A DNA stretch of 45,325 nucleotides from Candidatus Zhuqueibacterota bacterium (GTDB taxonomy: Bacteria > Zhuqueibacterota > Zhuqueibacteria > Oceanimicrobiales > Oceanimicrobiaceae): the NCBI GenBank assembly GCA_029262005.1, contig JAJDAG010000139.1, positions 1 to 45,325 of the forward strand. Direction: 5' to 3'. The notes beneath the pieces are model-generated. The model was not told where the DNA came from and did no database searches. It saw nothing but the letters and a program-made list of their open reading frames with translations. Made by a program: the position numbers and the translations under genes. Each line of letters starts with the position of its first letter. Position 1 is the stretch's first letter. Shown here one piece after another: positions 6,680-14,369 of the stretch.

Positions 6680-9439
6680 TTAAAACATGAATCCTGCGCT
6701 AACATACACACCTGTCAGATCATCGCCGCTTACAATTCCGACACTAAGGGTCTGCAAGCGCTGGAGGAACGACAACCAAATGCCACCGCCAAATCCGCTG
6801 TGCCATTCATCGGCATCGCCTGGATCTTCGTCCAGGAAGACACGACCTACATCCGCAGCGCCAAAAAAACCATATTCTCCCGGCACCATCAAGTTAATTT
6901 TTCCTACTACAAAGCGTAATTCAGCATTTCCGTAGGCAGAGCCATCGCCGCCAAACCGGTCTTGCCGGAAACCACGCAGGTTCTTGGGTCCGCCAAGGTA
7001 GGCAGCATCGTGAAACGGAAAGGTTCCCCACACTTTCTCACCTCCAGCACGCAAGGCCAGGGTCGGTTTTGTCGGAATATTAGCTGTAAGATAAGTCGAG
7101 GCTGCGCCATTAACGCTACCAAAGGTGGTTTCCACATCCCAGGCCTCCGGATAGACGACACCGACAACCTTAAGCAAAACGCCCTTCGTGGTGTACCCCG
7201 GATTATCCCGAGTATCGAAACTGAGTTCAGCCTGTGCACCAAGTTGACCGAATGATTCCGTACCATAGAGTGCCGGAATCAATGGGCCTATAAATTGATC
7301 GTCATTGTCATCGAGAGGCGTGTCAGAATACTTCACGATTGGGCCGACAGCAGCGGTAAAGACAGGACGAAGCTGCTCTTTGCCTCCCCCCTCTTTGCCA
7401 CCGCGGTTTCCTCCCGCTTGAAACTCGACACTCGGGGCGAAAAGAAATTGTTTGCGATCCACATCGTAAAAAGAGGTTGAGCACGGTATTTCTGTCTCGT
7501 TTCCGAACCCATTGAATCGAATTACCTCAATTCCGGAAAACTCAATGTGGAAAATTCCGTCGACTTTGGGCAGCAAGTGACGAAACCTGCCCGTGTAGGC
7601 GATAAAAGGTTCGAGACCATTGCTGACCAATCCGAGACTGATGGCATGCCGCGACGAGAAAGGATCTTTACGATGGCCAAAATACTGGCGACCGCCGATG
7701 ATTCCCACGTACGCGCCTAAATCCGGGCTGGCTGTAAGCAGCGGAAATGAAAAGCCCAGTTTGCCCCAATCGAGAGCATATTTTGTATTCTCCGATTTCT
7801 TGCCTGCAGGGCGCTCGTAAGGATGCTGGTTGACTTTTGCTCCTTTCCCTTTCTCAAATCGGTTGTTGCCCTGGGAGTCAAAGAAACGCGTCTTTCCTGC
7901 CCCGGCCTGAGACTTATTTGTGAAGACATCATCTCCGCCACCACCATCAATCAAAACAGCAATCTTCCCCTTATCTCCCATTACGGTTACTGCATCATCC
8001 CCGCCTTGCAGATAAAATCGAATTTCTTTGGTTTCTTTCGGGTGAAAAATTCTTTGAAAGAACGGTTTATTCACCCCATCGGCCTCGCTTTTCTTGAGCG
8101 CGACACGGACTACCAGGTCACCGTTCTCCTTGTGTTCTAATTCGACCTGTTCGGCCTTGTTCGTAGTTTTGATTTCAGCCTGGCGCGTAATCAATTTGTA
8201 GTAATCGCTGACAAATTTGGGTAGCTTGTCTCGACGCGATTTCAGGTCATGCGTGAGAGACGCTCCAATCAGTTCGTAATAAGGTTTCGGCAACCTTCGA
8301 ACGGCACCCTCTATGACTGCATCAGTCAGTTCACTAACGAAAACGCTTGCCACTGAATCCCAGACACTTTTCCTGAGTTCAGCCAGGAGCTCGCGATCGA
8401 GTTCCCAACCATTTATTGAGAGACCGATTAGACTCGGGAACTTGTCTTGAAACTTTATTAACTTTGGGACTGCCCTTCGACCCAGAGCCATGGAAAAACC
8501 ATCAAGGTCGATGAAAGCTTGGTCGCGGTCCTCGGGGATCGGCACCCATTTGTAAAGATCGCCATCGGAAAAACGCGCCCACCTCCATTGCCCGGAATGC
8601 CGGTCCTTGTCGTTAATGAGAAAATCCATGAGCCTTGCTTTGAGATAGACGGGGGCGTCAACCCGATTACGAGGGCCTTTTTCCAGGTGCTCCCAGAGTT
8701 TCTCGGTACCGCTGACTTTCACTGAACCGGCGAAGCCAGGAGTCCCGTCAGCTCCTTCGGACGGATGCTCCTGAAGCGTCCCGATGAGACCGGCAAACTC
8801 TTCGCGATACTTGCCAAGCTTTGGATCGTCCGGAATAACGACCAGCGTGTGCTTCGAGTGCAGAATTCCGGTGGCTTCCATAAGTGGATCAACGACGAGG
8901 GCCCCTGTTGGCAGGAGCGCACTAATCAGATCCTGCAGAACATCCTCTACAACAGTATTCTTGAGTTCATCCCAGATGCGTTTGGTCGGGTCTTTGTCCA
9001 AAGAACGAACCGTGTGCCGGCGACCGTCATTCCCGGTAAAGTGCAGGGAGATGGACTGTCCAAATCCGCCAGTGCGAAGCGGAGTTAGGCCGCCTCCGAC
9101 GCTATCGAGATCCAATACCGAAACCTCGATTGGCGTGGTCCAAAGATGCCTGTAATCGCTTCCGTAAAACCACTTCTTGAACCCGCCTACCCGAAACCGC
9201 TCACCTGGGACGACGGTGTGGGTTTTGGCGCCTGCAGGTGGGATGGATCTGTGGATTTTGCGACCGGCAGCAGATGGTGTTTCCTGAGCGCGCAAATCTC
9301 CCTGAACAATAAAAATGAGCGCCACCGCGAGTAAAGCGGTACTCCGCCAACATTGACCTCGATACCTTGGCTTTTTTCCCGCGCTTTTTTTTCGAGTAAT
9401 CGAAAGCAGCATGTTGACCACTTTAATCGTCGATCTCAC
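6680..9439 (-). CDS. Kinase-like domain / Omp85 (BamA-type) barrel outer-membrane protein, paralogue 2
   Basis: About 919 aa from the GTG at 9439, chosen because AGGAGG lies 8 bases upstream. An ATG 132 bases further out has no such site and would add a non-signal-like leader. It is collinear with paralogue 1: signal peptide ending near 'DLRAQ', 'RSLDKDPTK', 'DKDRHSGQWRW' at about residue 277, 'PEDRDQAFIDLDGF', a Gly/Asp-rich repeat zone, and an Omp85 barrel with 'DTRDNPGYTTKG', 'NLRGFRQDRFGG' and a terminal Phe. Note IDLDG here against IDFDG in the other copy. A short segment with ACACAGACTGA is shared by the upstream regions of both genes (6313-6326 and 9549-9562), which suggests the duplication included regulatory DNA. 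The role of the kinase-like domain is not known to me. Tandem retention suggests diverged partners or substrates. Confidence 0.8.
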   Translation of the reverse strand: MRSTIKVVNMLLSITRKKSAGKKPRYRGQCWRSTALLAVALIFIVQGDLRAQETPSAAGRKIHRSIPPAGAKTHTVVPGERFRVGGFKKWFYGSDYRHLWTTPIEVSVLDLDSVGGGLTPLRTGGFGQSISLHFTGNDGRRHTVRSLDKDPTKRIWDELKNTVVEDVLQDLISALLPTGALVVDPLMEATGILHSKHTLVVIPDDPKLGKYREEFAGLIGTLQEHPSEGADGTPGFAGSVKVSGTEKLWEHLEKGPRNRVDAPVYLKARLMDFLINDKDRHSGQWRWARFSDGDLYKWVPIPEDRDQAFIDLDGFSMALGRRAVPKLIKFQDKFPSLIGLSINGWELDRELLAELRKSVWDSVASVFVSELTDAVIEGAVRRLPKPYYELIGASLTHDLKSRRDKLPKFVSDYYKLITRQAEIKTTNKAEQVELEHKENGDLVVRVALKKSEADGVNKPFFQRIFHPKETKEIRFYLQGGDDAVTVMGDKGKIAVLIDGGGGDDVFTNKSQAGAGKTRFFDSQGNNRFEKGKGAKVNQHPYERPAGKKSENTKYALDWGKLGFSFPLLTASPDLGAYVGIIGGRQYFGHRKDPFSSRHAISLGLVSNGLEPFIAYTGRFRHLLPKVDGIFHIEFSGIEVIRFNGFGNETEIPCSTSFYDVDRKQFLFAPSVEFQAGGNRGGKEGGGKEQLRPVFTAAVGPIVKYSDTPLDDNDDQFIGPLIPALYGTESFGQLGAQAELSFDTRDNPGYTTKGVLLKVVGVVYPEAWDVETTFGSVNGAASTYLTANIPTKPTLALRAGGEKVWGTFPFHDAAYLGGPKNLRGFRQDRFGGDGSAYGNAELRFVVGKINLMVPGEYGFFGAADVGRVFLDEDPGDADEWHSGFGGGIWLSFLQRLQTLSVGIVSGDDLTGVYVSAGFMF

Positions 9440-9621
9440 TGGCAATTCCTCCTGTTTTTTCCTCTGTGATATTTCTTGCATCAAGGAGTAATTATTTCTT
9501 GAATTTAGTATGGAATCAGCGCTACGCAACTGGCCATGACATACGATAACCACACAGACTGAGTCCAACACCGCTATCCCAAGCTGTGTGGCACCGGGTG
9601 TTACATTAATTTAGTTTAATC

Positions 9622-9834
9622 TCACGTTGCGGCAGGGTTACTAATTACATCAATCACATCAACCGTTACCTCGTCTTCATTCGCAGGTGTTTCTTCTTGA
9701 ACTGTCCTGGCATGGCCCTTTTTCTTCTCTTTTTTCTTGTCTTTTTTCTTGTCTTTTTTCTTGTTGTTCTTCTTTTTGTTCTTTTTGTTCTTGGTGTCCT
9801 TTTTCCTGCTCTTCTTGTCTTTCTTCTTGCCCAT
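9622..9834 (-). CDS. Small lysine-rich low-complexity protein
   Basis: 70 aa. Residues 2-40 are almost only Lys with scattered Asp, Asn, Ser and Thr in repeats such as 'KKKDKKKDKKKEKKK'. The last ~25 residues are acidic and hydrophobic ('NEDEVTVDVIDVISNPAAT'). AGAGG lies 7 bases before the ATG, which supports translation. There is no signal peptide or TM segment. The extreme positive charge suggests binding to nucleic acid or to a polyanion. The polyphosphate genes lie a few kilobases downstream, but a link is speculation. The reverse strand here is a T-rich shadow and is not coding. Confidence 0.55.
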   Translation of the reverse strand: MGKKKDKKSRKKDTKNKKNKKKNNKKKDKKKDKKKEKKKGHARTVQEETPANEDEVTVDVIDVISNPAAT

Positions 9835-9995
9835 TGTTTGACCTCTTTTTATTATTTGTGGTTACTTAGTTTAAGTATTTTTTCCAACTTGAAACAGCTA
9901 TCAACTTTTCGAAAGGACATTTCTTATTATATACCAGTTTTCGTTCTTTGCATTGGGTAAGAACGACGCGATGGTCTTGCACTTGGGTCACCACC

Positions 9996-10379
9996 TCAAC
10001 GCGATTCATGACCAAGCCTCTCAAGGAGGTTAATAATTCCGTAAACCATACAGCCAAAGCCCAAGAGGCATAAAAATGTGACCAAAAGCACGGGATTGAC
10101 CCCAAAAAAATCGGCGCTCACCGCCGGCACAGAAAGAAAGAAGCAAATCGAACTTAAATGAAAGCCAATAAGTGCATTTCTCAAATCAAGGGCTTGTCGT
10201 AGCGCAAGTTGAAGCTTTCCTCTTGAATACTCAGTGGTATGAGCAAAAAGTTGAGCTATCTCTTTCTGTACAATCCTATAGTCATAGGATACAATGAAAA
10301 CCAAAAAGGCAGTTCCGAATAAACTGATTATTGGAAACAATATTGGACTCATGGCAGTCATAGAAAAAGGATAAAGCAC
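9996..10379 (-). CDS. Small membrane protein, DUF2721-like
   Basis: 127 aa with three predicted TM helices ('ILFPIISLFGTAFLVFIVSY', 'LIGFHLSSICFFLSVPAVSA', 'LLVTFLCLLGFGCMVYGIIN'). Between the first two lies a charged, R-rich amphipathic segment. The N-terminal helix followed by 'YRIVQKEIAQLF' and the arrangement resemble DUF2721. I am not certain of the family. The GTG at 10379 gives the full frame; ATGs at 10361 and 10352 are equally plausible and none has a clear ribosome site. No function can be assigned. Confidence 0.55.
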   Translation of the reverse strand: MLYPFSMTAMSPILFPIISLFGTAFLVFIVSYDYRIVQKEIAQLFAHTTEYSRGKLQLALRQALDLRNALIGFHLSSICFFLSVPAVSADFFGVNPVLLVTFLCLLGFGCMVYGIINLLERLGHESR

Positions 10380-10687
10380 CGGTTAAGACTTGGGCCATCA
10401 CGGCATGGTTAACATAAGTCCACCTTACCGCTCTTTATGTTATATCAACGTCATAATTTCTGAACTGCTCGTACAAATGCCATGCCAGAGCACGGAATTA
10501 CGAGGTACAGTTTAGTTATATAACGGTTTACGCTTGGAGTCAACCTAGGCGGAAAACCGCACAAATCACCACATTAGGTTAGGCCTAACCAAATACGGTT
10601 GAAGTGTGCTTTTCTCACAACGGCCTGACCTACCCTCCAAACACTTTCATTGAATACACAATACCTGCTTGCCGGGACCACCTCGTT
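10380..10687. other. Intergenic region with a 14-bp perfect palindrome
   Basis: No convincing ORF or tRNA. The notable item is the perfect palindrome GGTTAGGCCTAACC at 10577-10590, a possible operator lying downstream of the potassium channel gene. A small GCGG-AAAA-CCGC hairpin lies near 10552. Neither is followed by a T-run, so I do not call a terminator. Confidence 0.3.
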
Positions 10688-11410
10688 TTACCGTACCTCT
10701 TCACTTCGTGCTTGTGAGAGGGCAGATGTTATGAGTCCTATTGGCACAGCAACAACCCCCAACCCTACCATGAGAACGAAAAAAGTAAATACTTTTCCAC
10801 CGGTTGTAATTGGAAACATGTCACCATACCCGACGGTTGTCAGTGTCGTTATGGCCCACCAAAGGCTGTGAAAGACCGACTTAAACTGTTCTGGTTGGGC
10901 AACATTTTCGAAGTAATAAATTCCAACTGCCGACAAATACAACGTAATTGCCGCAATAAAACCGAATAAAATCAGTTCTTCCCGCACTATAACGAAAGCG
11001 CGTTGAAACCTCACTATCGCCTGGTTGTACTTAAAAAGTTTTAGTATGCGAATCAGGCGAAGAAGCCTGAAAACCCTGACAGCGCGAAGGTCGAGGCCGG
11101 ATGAAATGTAAAATGGAAGTATTGCAGCCAAATCTACCAAACCATAAAAACTGCATACAAATCGTAACCGATTCTCAGCTACTGCAATCCGCAGAGCGTA
11201 TTCAAGCGTAAAAATACTAACCGTGATCACCTCTATGATATGAAGATTCCTTTTAACCTGAGCTCCGATATTAGGTAGCGTATCGATGGAAAATGTTACA
11301 AGCGAAAGAACGATCAGCAACCGAATAGCGAGCGCAAATACTTTCCCTGAAAAGCGGTCAGTAGAATCCATAGTACGCCTGATTACATCTCTCTTAAACA
11401 ATGACCACAC
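10688..11410 (-). CDS. Voltage-gated-type potassium channel (ion transport protein)
   Basis: 240 aa, the size of minimal bacterial six-TM Kv-like channels. The S4 segment carries a basic residue every third position from Arg109 to Lys127 ('RAVRVFRLLRLIRILKLFK'). The pore helix 'HSLWWAITTL' leads to the selectivity filter TVGYGD (about 192-197), followed by S6 ('VFTFFVLMVGLGVVAVPIGLI'). There is no C-terminal RCK or cyclic-nucleotide domain, so gating would be by voltage or lipid environment. The start is uncertain: the GTG at 11410 gives the longest protein, and an ATG at residue 14 has a weak AGG upstream. Confidence 0.9.
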   Translation of the reverse strand: MWSLFKRDVIRRTMDSTDRFSGKVFALAIRLLIVLSLVTFSIDTLPNIGAQVKRNLHIIEVITVSIFTLEYALRIAVAENRLRFVCSFYGLVDLAAILPFYISSGLDLRAVRVFRLLRLIRILKLFKYNQAIVRFQRAFVIVREELILFGFIAAITLYLSAVGIYYFENVAQPEQFKSVFHSLWWAITTLTTVGYGDMFPITTGGKVFTFFVLMVGLGVVAVPIGLITSALSQARSEEVR

Positions 11411-11537
11411 CTGTCCGTTTAAAGAGCAGATTAACCTGGCGAGTTTGACAGCTTATTTGTCCAACAGGTTGGAGCAGATGAGAATAAGCATAGAGTCGCT
11501 CAATGGGTGAATGCAAAAATATGTCCACGTTTGAAAA

Positions 11538-11970
11538 TTATATCAAGGTTTTAAGCATAAAGAGCCCAACGATGATAAAGAGAATTAAGACGCCGACCTT
11601 TAATCACATCCGGGTTCAATTTAGTTTGCAAAACAGCCTAATCTGACCGCATAAACCGGTTTCAGCACAATCGCGGGCAGTGCGTCACTATAAATTACAC
11701 CAAAGATACCAGCCGGAACCGAAAACATCAGCAGATTCATTCCCAGCTTGAAATCCACCAGTTTCTTTTTTAAATATGCATAGATCCCAGAGCTGAAACC
11801 GAAAAACTTCGTTGCCAGAGCTGCGCCGATAGCAATAGATGGTTCCAATTACAGTGATAAAATAAAAAGTGGTGAGAAAAAACCGCGCCGCCGAGGCCGC
11901 TGGACATTGCTATGGTTGCAATGAGAACGGATATCGGCAGCAGGTACCAGTATTGAATAGTTAATTCCAT
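11538..11970 (-). pseudogene. TauE/SafE-family sulfite exporter remnant
   Basis: The N-terminus ('LPISVLIATIAMSSGLGGAVF') and following helices ('PSIAIGAALATKFFGFSSGIYAYLKK', 'MLLMFSVPAGIFGVIYSDALP') match the first half of TauE/SafE permeases. They are split between two frames. The shift is in a six-T run (about 11878-11883), and just after it an in-frame TAA replaces what was probably CAA. Further on, about 50 bases interrupt the helix between 'KPVYAV' and 'GVLILFIIVGLFMLK', whose frame ends with TAA at 11538-11540. The second half of the usual ~250-residue protein is missing. Several independent lesions make real decay more likely than a base-call error. Confidence 0.75.
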
Positions 11971-11998
11971 TTTCTAACACCGCCACTTTTTCATTAAT

Positions 11999-12355
11999 TC
12001 ATGCGCCACTCAAGGACTCATCTTGAATCTCCTGGATCTCTTTTCCAAGGAAATAACCAATAGCAGTTCGTAACACCACGATGACCCCCAATTCGTACAG
12101 TTCGTTGAGTTCAGTATGCACAGTACTATGGATGATGTCGGAAGCAATCAGGAAATCAAGCGCCAACAGAATGTAAAGCCCAACCTTGCAGCGCAACTCC
12201 TGGATAAGTCTTATTCCGGACTTGCCTCCTTGCTGTCGGAACTCTGATTTAACATACAAGATAAGGCCTTTTATAAAGCCGGTGAGCAAAATACCAATCC
12301 CAACAAGGTCAATTCCAAGACTGATGGTTTGCAAAGCTGACGTAAGGTGCTCCAT
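11999..12355 (-). CDS. DUF1622 membrane protein
   Basis: 118 aa with three TM helices ('IDLVGIGILLTGFIKGLILYV', 'VGLYILLALDFLIASDIIHS', 'LGVIVVLRTAIGYFLGKEI'). The central 'LDFLIASDIIHT/S' and C-terminal 'RTAIGYFLGKEI' are the recognisable DUF1622 signatures. Function is unknown in the family. An 'AAAGGAGAT' Shine-Dalgarno precedes the ATG. It lies 21 bp after the epimerase gene and 28 bp before the TauE remnant, so it is probably read as part of a longer minus-strand unit. Confidence 0.85.
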   Translation of the reverse strand: MEHLTSALQTISLGIDLVGIGILLTGFIKGLILYVKSEFRQQGGKSGIRLIQELRCKVGLYILLALDFLIASDIIHSTVHTELNELYELGVIVVLRTAIGYFLGKEIQEIQDESLSGA

Positions 12356-12376
12356 GAAGATCTCCTTTGATTAGAT

Positions 12377-13117
12377 CTAAGATAATGAAAGAGGAACGCG
12401 GTAGCGATTTCCAAACGGATGCGCGTACTCCAAACCCATATTGGCGTAAACCGCCTCCGGAATGCCAATGTCCGCCAGAAAAAGTTCACCGGTCTTTTCA
12501 GGCAGCAGGCCGGTCTTGGGCAGCGCCAGAGTCATCGTCCATTTTGCATTCATGTACTCCCCTTCGGAATGACCGGTAGTAGAATCCACACCTGAAGGCA
12601 CGTCTAATGAAAGAATGGGTGCTTCTGTTTTATTTGCCCATTGGATGAATTCGAGCGCAACGCCCCGTGGAGAACCTTTCAGACTGTACCCTATCACTGC
12701 ATCTAGGATTAAATCAGGGCGCAGGCCGGACAGTGCGGTGGTGTCAACTTCTTGGCCTGAGGTTGAATGAAATATTTTGCGTTGCAACGATGGAACTTCA
12801 CCGAGGCCATCGGGATTGGAGAGAGCGAGCTGTACATTCGCCTGTCTGTTGGCCAAATGCCGGGCAGCACAGATTCCGCCGCCGGCGTTTCCGCCAAGAC
12901 CTGCGAGGACGACAATATTGGCTTTCTGCCAGCCATCTCCCAGTACTTCAATTGCTTGCAGAGCAAAATTTCTACCGGCATTTTCCATCATTTGAAACAG
13001 ATTGGGTCCGGTTTCTTCCATTGCAATGCGGTCAACTTCGCGCATTTGATCGGTAGTTATAGCAACGACGTTTATGTCATTATCCGTTTTAAATGTCTCA
13101 ATTTTTGAATTCGTCAT
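12377..13117 (-). CDS. nnrE: NAD(P)H-hydrate epimerase (YjeF N-terminal domain), stand-alone
   Basis: 246 aa. It interconverts the R and S forms of damaged NAD(P)H hydrate so that the ADP- or ATP-dependent dehydratase can repair it. Family signatures are 'ITTDQMREVDRIAMEETG', 'LMENAGR'-type 'MMENAGRNFA', the nucleotide loop 'VLAGLGGNAGGGICAARHL', 'DLILDAVIGYSLKGSPRG', and 'ILSLDVPSGVDSTTG'. Bacterial proteins are often fused to the NnrD dehydratase; here the protein ends after the epimerase domain. It sits among stress-type genes, which fits a metabolite-repair role. Confidence 0.9.
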   Translation of the reverse strand: MTNSKIETFKTDNDINVVAITTDQMREVDRIAMEETGPNLFQMMENAGRNFALQAIEVLGDGWQKANIVVLAGLGGNAGGGICAARHLANRQANVQLALSNPDGLGEVPSLQRKIFHSTSGQEVDTTALSGLRPDLILDAVIGYSLKGSPRGVALEFIQWANKTEAPILSLDVPSGVDSTTGHSEGEYMNAKWTMTLALPKTGLLPEKTGELFLADIGIPEAVYANMGLEYAHPFGNRYRVPLSLS

Positions 13118-13152
13118 TTGTTTTTTCCCTTCACTTAAACCTACCTAATTAA

Positions 13153-13926
13153 CTAAAACCGTATTTCGGCATGAAAACCAGCGAATTTTCGGCCTATCAA
13201 AGGCATTATTCCGAAAGACTTGGTATCCTCACTTGTGGAAACAAAACTTAGTCCGATAATGGTTCCGATCGTAGCGCCGGCCAGGACATCATTGGCGAAA
13301 TGCTTGTGAGTTTTTATGCGGGTAACCCCCACATAGGTCGAAAACAGATAGGCCGGAATGTCAGCTTTCCAGCCATGCTTTTTTGCAGGACACCAGCAGC
13401 CGTTGTCATGGCGGAAGTATGTCCAGATGGAAAGGAAAGATTGTTTGAACCATCAGGGCGGGCGCGCCCCACTGATTCCTTGATGACGAACGTCAGCAAT
13501 TGTGTCGTCATGACTGCCTCGAACATGTACAAACCAGTGTTAGCCAAGGTCGCCTTTTTTTGTCGCTCTGCCAATAATGTGAGTGAACAGAGTGGCTCCA
13601 GCCACAACAAAGAAACTACCTAGCGCATTGGGCAACTCTACCTCGAATTCACCGAAGTCATCTTCTTTTAATTCCCTTGAAATATCGTCATCAAATGGCC
13701 GTGCGATCAGCGTTGCGGCTGTGCCAGCGCCCAACAGAAAAAGGTTGCTTTTCGCCGTGACGACTTGCTTGAAGGCTGCACCGAAATGAGCCACAGATGG
13801 GTTAAGTATGGTTTCTTTTTCCTTCCCGCGTGCCATTGGTAATTTGACTTCCCCAGATTGTGCAGCAAGAGAAGAGGCGCTGGAACAAAGACAGAAAGTA
13901 AGCAGCGCAAAACTAAGGGATAGCGG
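13153..13926 (-). pseudogene. PAP2-family phosphatase, frameshifted and missing its own start
   Basis: All three PAP2 motifs are present but in shifting frames: 'KESVGRARPDG' (KX6RP), 'SFPSGHTSAM' (PSGH) and 'TRIKTHKHFANDVLAG' (SRxxxxxHxxxD). One shift is a seven-A run on the coding strand (13555-13561) that would need six. The second is a six-A run (13379-13384) that would need seven, so the two compensate. The signal-peptide-like start 'LSLSFALLTFCLCSSASSLAAQ' has lost its initiation codon and is fused in frame to the gluconolactonase-type fragment. Both shifts lie in homopolymers, so sequencing error or slippage is possible. The lost start, however, indicates a real rearrangement. Confidence 0.7.
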
Positions 13927-14259
13927 ATCCAGTACTTGCCATTGACTATCGGCAAAATCAGCGCCGCCGGCCTTTGGCGCAATGTCGTTGGTCTTAATCG
14001 ACTTTCCGGTCGGGTAAAGTTTCAGCTTATCCGGACCTTTTGACCCCGGGGTGTTAAAATCGACCCCGACAATTCTGGCGTCACTATAGCGCCATTGGCT
14101 GTTGAGCAGATCGACGCCTTCACGGGTTCTAAGATCGACAACTGCGTCAGGCATGCCAATGGCTAATTCGACGGATTCCTGGGCGAAAACATTCATGCCA
14201 GGTAAATTTACCCCTAAACATAAAGCTGCTATTGTAAGATAGATATTAGAAAATCTCAT
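13927..14259 (-). pseudogene. N-terminal fragment of a secreted gluconolactonase-associated protein
   Basis: A signal peptide (start to 'NVFAQE') is followed by 'DLRTREGVDLLNSQWRYSDARIVGVDF' and 'IAPKAGGADFADSQWQVLDP'. I recognise this as the sugar-binding-like N-terminal domain that precedes SMP-30/gluconolactonase propellers in some secreted proteins. It stops abruptly at 'VLDP' and runs in frame into the PAP2 signal peptide, so the rest of the gene (several hundred residues) has been deleted. The hybrid frame continues to 13540. Whether the hybrid is translated cannot be seen. Confidence 0.6.
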
Positions 14260-14369
14260 AAATAATCTTCCTTCTGCATTAGATCAATCCCAAGTTCCTG
14301 TCCCCGTTTTGCCGGAAACCAATTTTTATGGAAAAGGCTGCAAAACACTATTGTGTAATTCCGCAATAC

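Noticed and set aside
9687-9960. Plus-strand Leu/Phe/Ser/Cys-rich ORFs opposite the Lys-rich gene
   Set aside because: They are the complement of a Lys-codon repeat. Their hydrophobic look is a by-product of the T-rich strand.
10577-10590. Perfect 14-bp palindrome as a confirmed operator
   Set aside because: It is a single occurrence, not near a recognisable promoter. It is reported only as part of the intergenic description.
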